Virus record (IMG/VR): IMGVR_UViG_3300007345_000330
Coordinates: 1-21,720 of that record
DNA from: a virus
Length of the DNA stretch: 21,720 nucleotides
Reading direction: 5' to 3' (one strand)
Part shown: piece after piece, positions 1 to 7,317 of the stretch
Layout of the letters: every line of letters begins with the position of its first letter
Position numbering within the stretch: position 1 is the first letter of the stretch
Notes under the pieces: model-generated
Database searches by the model: none
Seen by the model: only the letters and a program-made list of their open reading frames with translations
Told to the model about the DNA's origin: nothing
Translations under genes and position numbers: made by a program

Positions 1-1
1 T

Positions 2-109
2 AATGATATTTTACCTAATGTTATAAGTAGTAAAAAACAATATCCTTGTCCAAATTGTCAAGGTGGTGGATGCCCTACTTGTAGCGGATTTGGAACAATA
101 GAGGAATAA
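2..109 (+). CDS. C-terminus of a protein with a DnaJ-like zinc motif (partial)
   Basis: Only the last 35 residues are present; the gene starts left of the window. The visible part contains CPNC, a Gly-rich turn, then CPTCSGFG, so four cysteines in CxxC pairs close to the CxxCxGxG pattern of DnaJ-type zinc fingers. It ends GTIEE before TAA. The family is unknown: such short zinc-finger tails occur on many small phage proteins and on true DnaJ domains. The frame is convincing because of the clustered Cys/Gly pattern, but no function can be given. Confidence 0.6.
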   Translation, partial: NDILPNVISSKKQYPCPNCQGGGCPTCSGFGTIEE

Positions 110-165
110 TTTATTACTTATAATGATAAGTGTAAAAACTGGCGGTAGCTTGTTTTTAATACTTG

Positions 166-621
166 TTAGCATTAGTACGGATTATTAACGAAAAAATAAA
201 TATAATGAGCAGATTACAGAGTGATGAAACACCATATATTTGGAATGGAACTTATACTGATATATTAAAAAATGGAGGTAATAAGTTTGAAGAAATAAAC
301 AAATTAAGAGATTTATTGAGTGGTAAGTTTAGAATAGTATTAAAACTTACAGATATTTTTGGAAACCTTTATGTTAATGGAAAACCTTGTTTAGTTAGAA
401 AGAATAAACAAAAACCAATAACAGTTTACCCAAATGTTAAAATTTTAGAAGGAACAGACAGCGGTTGGGGAGGCTCACATAAACATCCTCGTATTTGTTT
501 TAAAGAGGGTTATTGTGTGGTTGAAGTAATAACAAAAGGATTTCCTCACATGGAATTAGATACATACGAAATGAAAATTGAAATAATTGAATTTGAAAGG
601 ATTGGTTAGTATTAATGCTAA
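166..621. repeat. 13-bp imperfect inverted repeat flanking one small gene
   Basis: TTAGCATTAGTAC at 166-178 is the reverse complement, with one mismatch in 13, of GTATTAATGCTAA at 609-621. The two arms bracket the gene at 205-609 almost exactly; the right arm begins at the last base of its stop codon. This could mark a cassette-like unit or protein-binding sites, or be chance in AT-rich DNA. No target duplication, transposase or integron-type attC core was recognised. Confidence 0.3.
205..609 (+). CDS. hypothetical protein, 134 aa
   Basis: I do not recognise the family. The ATG at 205 is preferred to an upstream in-frame TTG at 163 because it follows an A-rich leader (AAAAAATAAATATA) typical of Bacteroidetes starts. 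The protein is soluble-looking, has no signal peptide or membrane segment, and is mixed alpha/beta with a Gly/His/Pro patch (GWGGSHKHPR) in the middle and an acidic, strand-rich end. Base use (codons such as CGT and AGC) differs from the phage structural genes, so it may belong to an early or accessory module. It lies between two arms of an imperfect inverted repeat. Confidence 0.6.
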   Translation: MSRLQSDETPYIWNGTYTDILKNGGNKFEEINKLRDLLSGKFRIVLKLTDIFGNLYVNGKPCLVRKNKQKPITVYPNVKILEGTDSGWGGSHKHPRICFKEGYCVVEVITKGFPHMELDTYEMKIEIIEFERIG

Positions 622-661
622 TGATACAACTAAACACAGTTATTTTTAAATATTAAAAGTT

Positions 662-913
662 ATGACACAAGAATTAATAAATGAGATAATTGCCCTTGTT
701 AACGAACAAAGAGATTCACAAGGGATGATAACTAAAGTTGATTTAACGCTGAAAATTAAAACATTATTGGAAACAAACTTTGAAAATAATAGTGTTTTAG
801 ATGATGTTAGTGGTTGTACGCAATGCGAAATTATAGACGCTAGAAATGAAATTATCGAGAGTGGTTATATGTGTATTAAATGTCATAAGTTATTTAAAGC
901 GTATGACCACTAA
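662..913 (+). CDS. small zinc-ribbon-like hypothetical protein, 83 aa
   Basis: The N-terminal half is predicted helical (QELINEIIALVNEQRD). The C-terminal half has C52-x2-C55 and C71-x2-C74, a spacing that would bind one zinc ion. The 15-residue gap contains a short Glu/Arg/Ile helix. Small proteins of this type are common in phage early regions, where some bind nucleic acid or host proteins; that role is inference. The ATG follows an AT-rich leader (AAATATTAAAAGTT), with TATTTTTA at 641-648, one base off the Bacteroidetes -7 consensus. A hairpin terminator follows about 30 bp after the stop. Confidence 0.65.
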   Translation: MTQELINEIIALVNEQRDSQGMITKVDLTLKIKTLLETNFENNSVLDDVSGCTQCEIIDARNEIIESGYMCIKCHKLFKAYDH

Positions 914-941
914 TAACCTTATAAACAAAGTTGACTGCCAG

Positions 942-968
942 AGGCCCAATAAAGGGCCTTTGTGTTTT
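942..968 (+). terminator. hairpin terminator between convergent genes
   Basis: AGGCCC, a six-base loop AATAAA, then GGGCCT form a perfect 6-bp GC-rich stem, followed by TTGTGTTTT. It ends the + strand transcript of the small genes. The minus-strand portal gene ends 13 bp to its right, so the same hairpin may also stop portal transcription, although no U-run follows on that strand. Confidence 0.65.
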
Positions 969-980
969 ATAAGGATGTTA

Positions 981-2348
981 TTATTCTCTTGTTATTGGAT
1001 TAATACTATTGATGATACTTTCTGCCTGTGCTCTTGATATTCCAAAAGAAACTATCAAGATTTCAATTGCAGATTCTTGTGATAATATTCCCTCTGCAAC
1101 TTTCTCTGCAACAGTTACCATTGATGTTACCTGTGCACCATTCAAGGCCTGTATTGCTCTTTCTTGCTCCTCCTTTTCAGTATAACCAAGAACATTTCTT
1201 GCCTCATTTGCATCAATTACTCCATTTTGCACCAAGCTAACAACGGTTGCAGATTCAGAGGCCTTATCACTTTGCAGTGCAGGTATATGTGAAAAGTCAG
1301 CCTTAAGATATACACCATCATCATACAGTCCTAATTGTTGGGAGATGGTTTCATACATTTGATTGGTTTCAGGTATAATGGTATCCTGATAACTCATTCT
1401 CATTCCCTCCTTAACATTGGTAAATGTAGCACCGTTGGATTGAGAGAACAAATAATAAGATAATCCATAAGCATCAATGATTGCCATTTTATCCTCTGTT
1501 AGCTCCTCAAATAACATTAGATCCTTTGTTGGATAAGACATTGGAGTCCAATCAACATCAGCCTCTGTCATTACAAGTTTATCTTTGCTACGTTTTAACC
1601 AATCCTTTTGTATTTCATCCCTTTCCTCTGGAGTCATTGGCAAAGCTCCTCCCATATCACTTTTTTTGGATGATAGGATTCCAATTGCTCCCATGTTTTC
1701 GAGTATCACATTCCTTTTGTTGTATTGGGCCATGATGTTACTCAAGGGATATTTAAGAGTATCAATTCGATTCACAGGATTAAGAAGATTGATTCCATCA
1801 GGAGTATTGAGATACACCATATCATCAACCTGTATGATTTCCATTTTTTCTGTATCATACCAGAATTGGAATTCCTTTATTAATCCATCCGTATCAATTT
1901 GATCCAAATACTTTCCAGTTCCAACAACCTTAATCTGATTTGATGGTAAAGGAATAAACAGATTCCGTATATCGAATGAACGTTTTGGACAATAGGCAAA
2001 AGAATTATTAAATAATCCATCATTAACAGCAAGTGAGAATACTACATCAGACCATGATTGGGTTGGATTAGGTTTATTGATGAGATCCAACATCCAATGA
2101 GATTCCACAGGATTGCCATCAAGATCACAAAGAACAGGAATACCACTTGACATCATAATGGCCCGTTTATTAATTACTGTTCTTAATTCAGGAATTTGGA
2201 TGTATAGTTCATATGGTTTATTTGTATCAATCCAAGTTGGTTTTGTATTTCCCCAAAATTGGTTGTGTTGACGAGTCAGCATCTTGATAAGGTTATCATT
2301 TTTACCACTTGTCCATCCGAATAAGTTAGTCCAAAAATTGTTTTGCAT
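981..2348 (-). CDS. phage portal protein (HK97 type)
   Basis: A protein of 455 aa, normal for HK97-type portals. It would form the dodecameric ring at the capsid vertex through which DNA enters and the tail attaches. Supporting marks in order: an N-terminal tryptophan-rich segment (FWTNLFGW), a clip/wing region with LINKPNPTQSW near residue 90, a central MTPEERDEIQKDWL helix, the YGLSYYLFSQSNGATFTNVKEG stretch followed by IIPETNQMYETI, and a helical C-terminal 'barrel' with SATVVSLVQNGVIDANEARNVLGY, typical of portal ends. The ATG is at the minus-strand 5' end after an A/T-rich leader. It is the only minus-strand gene here and is divergent from the protease and capsid genes. Its base use matches the main phage block, so it is not an obvious import. 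Confidence 0.9.
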   Translation of the reverse strand: MQNNFWTNLFGWTSGKNDNLIKMLTRQHNQFWGNTKPTWIDTNKPYELYIQIPELRTVINKRAIMMSSGIPVLCDLDGNPVESHWMLDLINKPNPTQSWSDVVFSLAVNDGLFNNSFAYCPKRSFDIRNLFIPLPSNQIKVVGTGKYLDQIDTDGLIKEFQFWYDTEKMEIIQVDDMVYLNTPDGINLLNPVNRIDTLKYPLSNIMAQYNKRNVILENMGAIGILSSKKSDMGGALPMTPEERDEIQKDWLKRSKDKLVMTEADVDWTPMSYPTKDLMLFEELTEDKMAIIDAYGLSYYLFSQSNGATFTNVKEGMRMSYQDTIIPETNQMYETISQQLGLYDDGVYLKADFSHIPALQSDKASESATVVSLVQNGVIDANEARNVLGYTEKEEQERAIQALNGAQVTSMVTVAEKVAEGILSQESAIEILIVSFGISRAQAESIINSINPITRE

Positions 2349-2433
2349 ACAAAAAAAATATAAAATTTACATCAATAACGTCAAAAATAGTTAATTTTAA
2401 AAATAAAATCCTTATAATGCAGAGATTTATAAA
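2349..2433. promoter_or_regulatory. divergent promoter region between portal and head genes
   Basis: This 85-bp AT-rich gap must hold promoters or leaders for both directions. On the minus strand, TATTTTTG (complement of 2382-2389) fits the Bacteroidetes -7 motif TAnnTTTG and lies 33 bp from the portal ATG; an overlapping TTGACG with TATATT 16 bp away is an alternative sigma70-like reading. On the + strand, TATAAT at 2413-2418 and TAATTTTA around 2392 are candidates, with no clear -33 element. Placement is by eye. Confidence 0.45.
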
Positions 2434-3501
2434 ATGGTTAATATAATGAAAAAGAATTTTAATCAATACTCAATTAAGTCATTCAATAACTCAATTAAGG
2501 ATATTTCATTGGGAAAAAGAGAGGTTGCAATGTACCTATCCAAATTCGATGTAATTGATTCAGATAATGATATGATTGTATCTGGAGCATTTGAAAAAAG
2601 CATAAAGGAAAGAGGCCCACAAAGCAACTCAAATAGAAACATTGCATTTTTGAGGTACCATGATTGGCAACATCCTATTGGTAAGTTCTTAAAGTTAGAG
2701 GAGGATCAAAAAGGATTATTTGCAGTTGCTAAGTTGAGCACATCAACAAAGGGAGAGGATGCATTGAGAGATTATGAGGAGGGAATAATCAAAGAGCATT
2801 CCATTGGATTCCAGTACATGAGTGATAATGTAAAGTGGATTGAGAATGGAGAAAAAGGATACTATCAGATTGATGAAGTTAAACTCTTTGAAGGATCAGC
2901 AGTTACATTTGGAGCAAACGAATATACAGAGGTTTTAAGCGTTGGAAAAAGTGAGGATAAGGTAACAGCATTGGAGAAACTTACAAAGGAAATTGACGTA
3001 GTAACAAAGGCATTAATAAATGGGAGAGGTACAGATGAGAGAATGTACAATCTTGAAATGAAATTAAAATACTTGAATTCTCGTTTAGTTGATCTTGCAA
3101 TAATGAAATCCATTGAGCCTAAGATGGAGGAAGTTCAGCAAATCAATATTAAACAGGATTTTGATTGGGCAAAAGTAGATTATCTATTGAGCACCAAACA
3201 AACATATGCAGACTATCCACAACAGGCAGTGAATAATGCAAAGAAAGGGATTGAGTTGAATGAGGCAGTTAATAACAGATGTGCAACAGATGTTGGAAAA
3301 CAGAGAGCACAGGACATTGCAAATAAAAGAGGATTGTCATTGGATGTTATTAAGCGTACATTTAGCTATCTTTCAAGAGCAGAGGAATACTACAATGCAG
3401 AAGATACAGAGGCGTGTGGTACAATTTCGTACTTGTTATGGGGAGGAAAAGCAATGAAAAGTTGGTGTGAGAAGAAGATAACAGAGATTGAAAACAGTTA
3501 A
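2434..3501 (+). CDS. prohead maturation protease with extra C-terminal domain
   Basis: A peptidase of the HK97 prohead protease (U35/gp4-like) family, expected to cleave the capsid delta domain and itself during head maturation. Residues about 20-170 carry the family marks: H76 in RYHDWQHPIG (catalytic His), S123 in EHSIGFQ (nucleophile), and LFEGSAVTFGAN (E153) after it. A linker with coiled-coil character follows. Residues about 245-355 form a separate helical domain ending CGTISYLLWGGKAMKSWCEKK. I have seen similar GT-x3-LLWGG tails on other phage head proteins, but cannot name it firmly. At 355 aa it is much longer than a bare protease. An in-frame ATG at 2446 is an equally good start. 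It is first in the + strand head operon, 15 bp before the capsid gene. Confidence 0.88.
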   Translation: MVNIMKKNFNQYSIKSFNNSIKDISLGKREVAMYLSKFDVIDSDNDMIVSGAFEKSIKERGPQSNSNRNIAFLRYHDWQHPIGKFLKLEEDQKGLFAVAKLSTSTKGEDALRDYEEGIIKEHSIGFQYMSDNVKWIENGEKGYYQIDEVKLFEGSAVTFGANEYTEVLSVGKSEDKVTALEKLTKEIDVVTKALINGRGTDERMYNLEMKLKYLNSRLVDLAIMKSIEPKMEEVQQINIKQDFDWAKVDYLLSTKQTYADYPQQAVNNAKKGIELNEAVNNRCATDVGKQRAQDIANKRGLSLDVIKRTFSYLSRAEEYYNAEDTEACGTISYLLWGGKAMKSWCEKKITEIENS

Positions 3502-3516
3502 TTAAATTATTAAAAA

Positions 3517-4743
3517 ATGGAAAATCCAAACATTACACCAGAGGAAATGGTGGCAAAATTTGAAGGTAAAATTGAGGAGGCAACAAAAGGATTAGTTTCT
3601 TCAGATGAAATGGCCCAATTAAAATCAGAATTGGCAGGAATCAAAGCATTAGCAGAAAAGGACAACACATCAGAGTTGAAGTCCAAATTTGTTGAGTTGG
3701 AATCTGCGGTATCTGGATTAAAGGAGGCATCAAAAAGCGTACCTGCAAAGGCAAAGTCATTAGTTGACTTAATTAAAGAAAAAGCAGAAAGAATCAATGA
3801 GGTTGTAAAATCTGGAAAGGGAAAAGTTGAGATTGCTTTAAAAGCACAACAGAATCCATCAGATATTGGTACTCGTGATGATTATGCAACTTTCTTAGAT
3901 GGTACTATCAAAAAGCCAGTTAGAGCAACAAGAATCATTGATCTTTTCAGACGAGTTGCTGTATCTACTGAATACGTAAAGTATAGAGAGCAGGATGTGG
4001 TAACAAGAGATGCATCAGTGGTAGTAGCTTGTGCAACATCAACAAGTAACACAAAGACAACTTGGGTTAATAGAACAGTTCAGATCCAAAAGATCAGAGA
4101 TTTCGTTGACATTTGTATCGATATGATTGATGATTATTCATTCGTTGCATCAGAGGTTGAGCAGTTGGTTAATGAATCTGTAAAACTTAAAGAGGAGGCA
4201 GAAATTTTACTTGGATCAGGTAATATCTTATCTATTGATGCGATTGCATCTGAATTTGATCCTGCAAACGTTCTTGCTCCATTCTCAGGTGCTTTTCAAT
4301 CTGCAACATTAGCAGAATTAACAGCATCAATGAAGGCCCAAATATATACTTTTGGACAAGAGAATGCATGGGATGCTGACACAATTGTAATGAACTACAA
4401 TGATTTTGTTAAGTTCATGCACCAGAAGAACAGTGAGGGAGATTACTTGTTACCTAATTTTGTTATGGCAGGAGATGGTATCTTAAATGGGATGAGAATT
4501 GTTACAAGCCCATTGGTAACTGCTAACACTTTATATGTATTTGATTCTACAAAAGGAGAGATCCTTGATAGACAAGGAGCAACATTGGAGATGAGCTACG
4601 AAAACAATGACAATTTTGAGCATGAGATTGTTACTATGAAAGTTGTTGAGAGATTACAATTCCACGTTGCACAAATCAATCAAGATGCATTCATGAAGTG
4701 TACTGATATTGCTACGGCATTAACTGCAATTACAGCACCTTAA
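3517..4743 (+). CDS. major capsid protein (HK97 fold) with delta domain
   Basis: 408 aa, the usual size for an HK97-type capsid precursor. Residues 1-105 are highly charged, coiled-coil helices (KFEGKIEEATKGLVSS, LKSKFVELESAVSGL), matching the delta/scaffold domain removed by the protease. The shell domain follows: an N-arm, then DLFRRVAVSTEYVKYRE, the long spine-helix region with EVEQLVNESVKLKEEAEILLGSG, and the A-domain near ANVLAPFSGAF and NDFVKFMHQKNSEGDYLLP. It ends with strand segments such as HEIVTMKVVERLQFHV. The cleavage site is probably between residues 100 and 115 (inference). The ATG follows TTAATTAAATTATTAAAAA, a Bacteroidetes-type leader without Shine-Dalgarno. It sits between protease and connector genes. 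Confidence 0.93.
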   Translation: MENPNITPEEMVAKFEGKIEEATKGLVSSDEMAQLKSELAGIKALAEKDNTSELKSKFVELESAVSGLKEASKSVPAKAKSLVDLIKEKAERINEVVKSGKGKVEIALKAQQNPSDIGTRDDYATFLDGTIKKPVRATRIIDLFRRVAVSTEYVKYREQDVVTRDASVVVACATSTSNTKTTWVNRTVQIQKIRDFVDICIDMIDDYSFVASEVEQLVNESVKLKEEAEILLGSGNILSIDAIASEFDPANVLAPFSGAFQSATLAELTASMKAQIYTFGQENAWDADTIVMNYNDFVKFMHQKNSEGDYLLPNFVMAGDGILNGMRIVTSPLVTANTLYVFDSTKGEILDRQGATLEMSYENNDNFEHEIVTMKVVERLQFHVAQINQDAFMKCTDIATALTAITAP

Positions 4744-4761
4744 TTTAAAGCGATTTAAGCC

Positions 4762-4983
4762 ATGAAAAAGATAAAATTAATAAGAGATTACGGTAATAGT
4801 AAGAAAGGAGCTGTTATTGAGGTAACAGAGCCACAGGCATACTTTTTATTAACTAATTCAATTGCAGTTTTATCTGATTGTGGTAAAGATTGCAAAGAGT
4901 GCGAAGATTGCAAAGGCAAGGCAAAGAAGAAGGCACCAGCTAAAAAAACGGTAAGAAAAACAAAGGCCTCTGCAAAGAAGTAG
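4762..4983 (+). CDS. small Cys-cluster, Lys-tailed protein after the capsid gene
   Basis: 73 aa. Residues 1-37 form a compact beta-like domain (MKKIKLIRDYGNSKKGAVIEV) resembling small proteins seen after capsid genes in Bacteroidetes phages. A cysteine cluster follows, C40-x3-C44-x2-C47-x2-C50, then a strongly basic tail of Lys/Ala/Thr (about 14 Lys or Arg in 22 residues). The tail suggests contact with DNA or with the acidic capsid interior; the cysteines could bind metal or form disulphides. Decoration, capsid-lining or connector roles are all possible. The stop codon sits in the loop of a strong hairpin (4962-4991). No Shine-Dalgarno; 18 bp after the capsid stop. Confidence 0.75.
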   Translation: MKKIKLIRDYGNSKKGAVIEVTEPQAYFLLTNSIAVLSDCGKDCKECEDCKGKAKKKAPAKKTVRKTKASAKK

Positions 4984-4991
4984 AGGCCTTT
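4962..4991 (+). terminator. perfect 10-bp hairpin spanning the stop codon, no U-tract
   Basis: AAAGGCCTCT (4962-4971) and AGAGGCCTTT (4982-4991) pair fully around a 10-base loop that includes most of the TAG stop. The next bases are ACTTGAAG, not a U-run, and the next gene starts 13 bp later. It may be a leaky terminator, a processing site or a 3' end protector of the capsid mRNA rather than a full stop. Confidence 0.55.
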
Positions 4992-5003
4992 ACTTGAAGA
5001 AAT

Positions 5004-5516
5004 ATGAGCATACTGAATATTACATATGATGATTTTGGAAAGGGTAAGTTTGAATTGCATCATGGGATGTACGAGCAAACAAAGATCCAGGCATACATTG
5101 ATAAATATGAACGGCAATACCTTGTTAAATTATTAGGAGTTGACTTGTTTAATTTATTTGTTGCGGATTTGGTTGCAGGAGTTCCACAGTCAGCAATTTA
5201 TCTTAAGATTTACAATCCATTTGAGTATGATAATGTGAATTGCTATGTCTATATTTCAGAGGGTATGATTGATATGATCAAAGGATTTGTTTATTATCAG
5301 TATTTAAAGGATTTGACAAATACGGTTGCTGTATCTGGAAATGTTCGTCCATTGGGAGAAAATTCAGAGAATGTATCCACATTAAATTCAATGATTTATA
5401 CTCGTTATAATGACAGTGTAAGGACTTACAAAACGATACAAAAGTATATTTGTGATTTCAACTCTGATTATTTACAGTATAATGGTATAGGAATTAGTAC
5501 AGCGTATTGGCTATGA
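5004..5516 (+). CDS. putative head-tail connector protein
   Basis: 170 aa, mostly helical, no membrane segment. The N-terminal pattern of an aromatic-rich helix (YIDKYERQYLVKLLGVDLFNLF) followed by a central helical segment (MIDMIKGFVYYQYLKDL) resembles the connector proteins placed directly after the capsid gene in Bacteroidetes phages, the counterpart of HK97 gp6. It would dock under the portal ring. Assignment rests on position, size and general pattern, not a diagnostic motif. Its stop overlaps the next start by 4 bp (ATGA), indicating translational coupling. Leader: TACTTGAAGAAAT. Confidence 0.6.
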   Translation: MSILNITYDDFGKGKFELHHGMYEQTKIQAYIDKYERQYLVKLLGVDLFNLFVADLVAGVPQSAIYLKIYNPFEYDNVNCYVYISEGMIDMIKGFVYYQYLKDLTNTVAVSGNVRPLGENSENVSTLNSMIYTRYNDSVRTYKTIQKYICDFNSDYLQYNGIGISTAYWL

Positions 5517-6190
5517 TTGAAGCAAGTGAGTACATAAAGGATTTAGTATCAGAGATTGATAACAGCTTAACAGGCACATATGATGCTGTGAGTGAGAAAA
5601 CCTTTGTATGTAACACTAAGTGGGCCAGAGTTGGAAAGATTGTTACTGATTCAATGGATAGGAGATTCAGGATCAGTGAAATCGGATACGATGAGTATAT
5701 CAAAGCAGATGCATTGGATGGAGGAGTATTGGAGGGAGTTTTTTATTTGAAAAATACTTTTTTCATTACAGGAACAAAATTGGCAACCAATACGGAGTGG
5801 ACTTTGGCAGATAGTAATTTGGAGAATAAATTACCTTTAGTATGGCTATTAGAGATAATAAGTGAAACAGGGTATGGAAAAGGATCAGCATTGGAGAAGG
5901 ATATTGATGTAAGATTATTCTTTTTAGATGAAACAGATCCAAGCCAGTATTACACAAAGGATCACAGAGAGCAGGTTGTTATACCTATGCAAAAGTTGAT
6001 GTTAGAATTCCTTGAGGTTGTAAACAATGATAGGATGTATCAAACAATAGAAAATTACCGTTATAGAACATTTTCCCGTTTTGGTGTAGAGCAGGAGAGT
6101 GGTGTTATTCAAAATGTCTTGGATGCAAACTTATCTGGAGTTGCATTGGAGCTTACACTATCCAGATATAAAGAAATTTGTAAATGTTAA
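5513..6190 (+). CDS. putative head completion or tail terminator protein
   Basis: 225 aa, starting at the ATG that overlaps the previous stop (ATGA); a TTG two codons earlier is less likely. The sequence reads as alpha/beta with LPLVWLLEIISE followed by a strand segment VRLFFLDETDP and then helices (VVIPMQKLMLEFLEVV). That arrangement, and the location between connector and tail-tube genes, fits tail-terminator or head-closure proteins that cap the tail tube where it meets the head. No catalytic motif is seen. It is 12 bp upstream of the tail-tube gene in the same operon. Confidence 0.5.
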   Translation: MIEASEYIKDLVSEIDNSLTGTYDAVSEKTFVCNTKWARVGKIVTDSMDRRFRISEIGYDEYIKADALDGGVLEGVFYLKNTFFITGTKLATNTEWTLADSNLENKLPLVWLLEIISETGYGKGSALEKDIDVRLFFLDETDPSQYYTKDHREQVVIPMQKLMLEFLEVVNNDRMYQTIENYRYRTFSRFGVEQESGVIQNVLDANLSGVALELTLSRYKEICKC

Positions 6191-6202
6191 AAATTAAAAA
6201 AA

Positions 6203-7111
6203 ATGATAGGATGTAATTGCGACGCAGGATTATCAAATACAGGGAGGCCAAATTGTGTGCCAATCTTTGGTATTACGTCAAGTTTTATTATGGTGCCATT
6301 GATTGCGAATGATGGTACAAGAAATGGAATCGACTTATCTACTACTCTTCCAACATGGAGTGATTTAGTAAATGAGGCAGATTCTTCTAAACGTTGGTTT
6401 CCATTACCCGCGTTTGAAAATGTAGAATTGCCAAAGGCAGACTCACAGTTTGAGGAGGCAAACAGTGGTAGAATGGTATTCTTAAGACAAGGAAAGAGAT
6501 CCTTTTCTGGAGAGTTATGGGCAGAGGATTCAACTCCAACATTCTTAGGAAAATTACAGGCAAATAGATGTGTTGACTTTGGAATGTACATTGTTGATGT
6601 AAATGGTAACTTAATTGGAAGTGAGGAAGGAGGATACTTGTATCCAATTCCTGTTGATAATCCAAGTTTTGATCCAAAATTTGCCTTTGCTACTGATTCA
6701 ACTACTCAAAAAATTATGTTAGGATTTGACTTTGACAGATTATTTGATGAGTCAACTATGTACATGATTAATGTTGAGGAGGCAGGACAAGATTTCACTA
6801 AATTGGAAGGATTGAAGGATGTAAACTTATTATCATTAGCTGTATCAACTACGGTTGCTACTTTCACTGCAAAGTTAGACTATGGAACAGCAGTTAATAA
6901 GATCCTTTACAAAGGAGCAACAGCAACAGCAGATTGGAGCATTGAGAATGTTACTCAATCAGTTACTTTTGCACCTGATTCTGTAACAGAGAATCCAGAT
7001 GGTACATACTCATTGGATTATTCAGTGGGAGGAACTGTATCAGGAGGAGATGTATTAAAGGTATCCGTTGCAAAGAATGGATATGAAGGTAATGCAACTG
7101 CAACAGCATGA
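6203..7111 (+). CDS. major tail tube protein with C-terminal Ig-like domain
   Basis: 302 aa. The N-terminus MIGCNCDAGLSNTGRPNC is characteristic of a tail-tube family in Bacteroidetes phages (recognised from memory). Residues about 20-200 are strand-rich and should form the tube domain that polymerises around the tape measure. Residues about 205-302 (from LLSLAVSTTVATFTAKLDYG, with DSVTENPDGTYSLDYSV) look like an added Ig/BIG-like surface domain, as seen on lambda gpV. No signal peptide. The leader is A-rich (TAAAAATTAAAAAAA). The stop overlaps the next ATG by one base. Confidence 0.78.
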   Translation: MIGCNCDAGLSNTGRPNCVPIFGITSSFIMVPLIANDGTRNGIDLSTTLPTWSDLVNEADSSKRWFPLPAFENVELPKADSQFEEANSGRMVFLRQGKRSFSGELWAEDSTPTFLGKLQANRCVDFGMYIVDVNGNLIGSEEGGYLYPIPVDNPSFDPKFAFATDSTTQKIMLGFDFDRLFDESTMYMINVEEAGQDFTKLEGLKDVNLLSLAVSTTVATFTAKLDYGTAVNKILYKGATATADWSIENVTQSVTFAPDSVTENPDGTYSLDYSVGGTVSGGDVLKVSVAKNGYEGNATATA

Positions 7112-7287
7112 TGGATATAGTGATTGGAAAATACTCGTTTAATGCTAATACACTGAAAAGCATATCAAAGGAAAAAGCTGTGAGCAGTTTTAAATCCATT
7201 GATAGCAAGATAGTGGAAAGGGCATGGAGTGAGGCAAATCCAAAAAAGGCCAAGAGAAGGCCTTCCAAGAAAACTAAACAACAGTAA
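7111..7287 (+). CDS. 58-aa Lys-tailed protein after the tail-tube gene
   Basis: A short gene starting at an ATG that shares its A with the tail-tube TGA (TGATG), so it is translationally coupled. The N-terminal 40 residues (MDIVIGKYSFNANTLKSISK, then IVERAWSEAN) look like a compact beta-alpha unit; residues 43-58 are almost all Lys/Arg/Ser/Gln. I cannot name it. Position suggests a small tail-assembly factor made with the tube protein. Composition matches the neighbours. A terminator hairpin starts 6 bp after its stop. Its layout mirrors the small Lys-tailed gene after the capsid gene. Confidence 0.65.
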   Translation: MDIVIGKYSFNANTLKSISKEKAVSSFKSIDSKIVERAWSEANPKKAKRRPSKKTKQQ

Positions 7288-7292
7288 TAAGG

Positions 7293-7317
7293 GGAGGTCA
7301 AAAGGCCTCCTTTTTTT
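7293..7317 (+). terminator. Rho-independent terminator inside the tail operon
   Basis: GGAGG and CCTCC pair around an eight-base loop (TCAAAAGG), followed by seven T. The next gene's ATG is only 13 bp downstream, leaving little room for a new promoter. The likely effect is partial termination, lowering expression of later tail genes relative to capsid and tube proteins. Confidence 0.7.

Noticed and set aside
163-204. TTG start adding 14 residues to the first complete gene
   Set aside because: The ATG at 205 has the A-rich leader seen before other genes.
846-1037. Small open frame crossing the terminator region
   Set aside because: It overlaps the zinc-ribbon gene and the portal end in another frame, includes the terminator stem and has no family resemblance.
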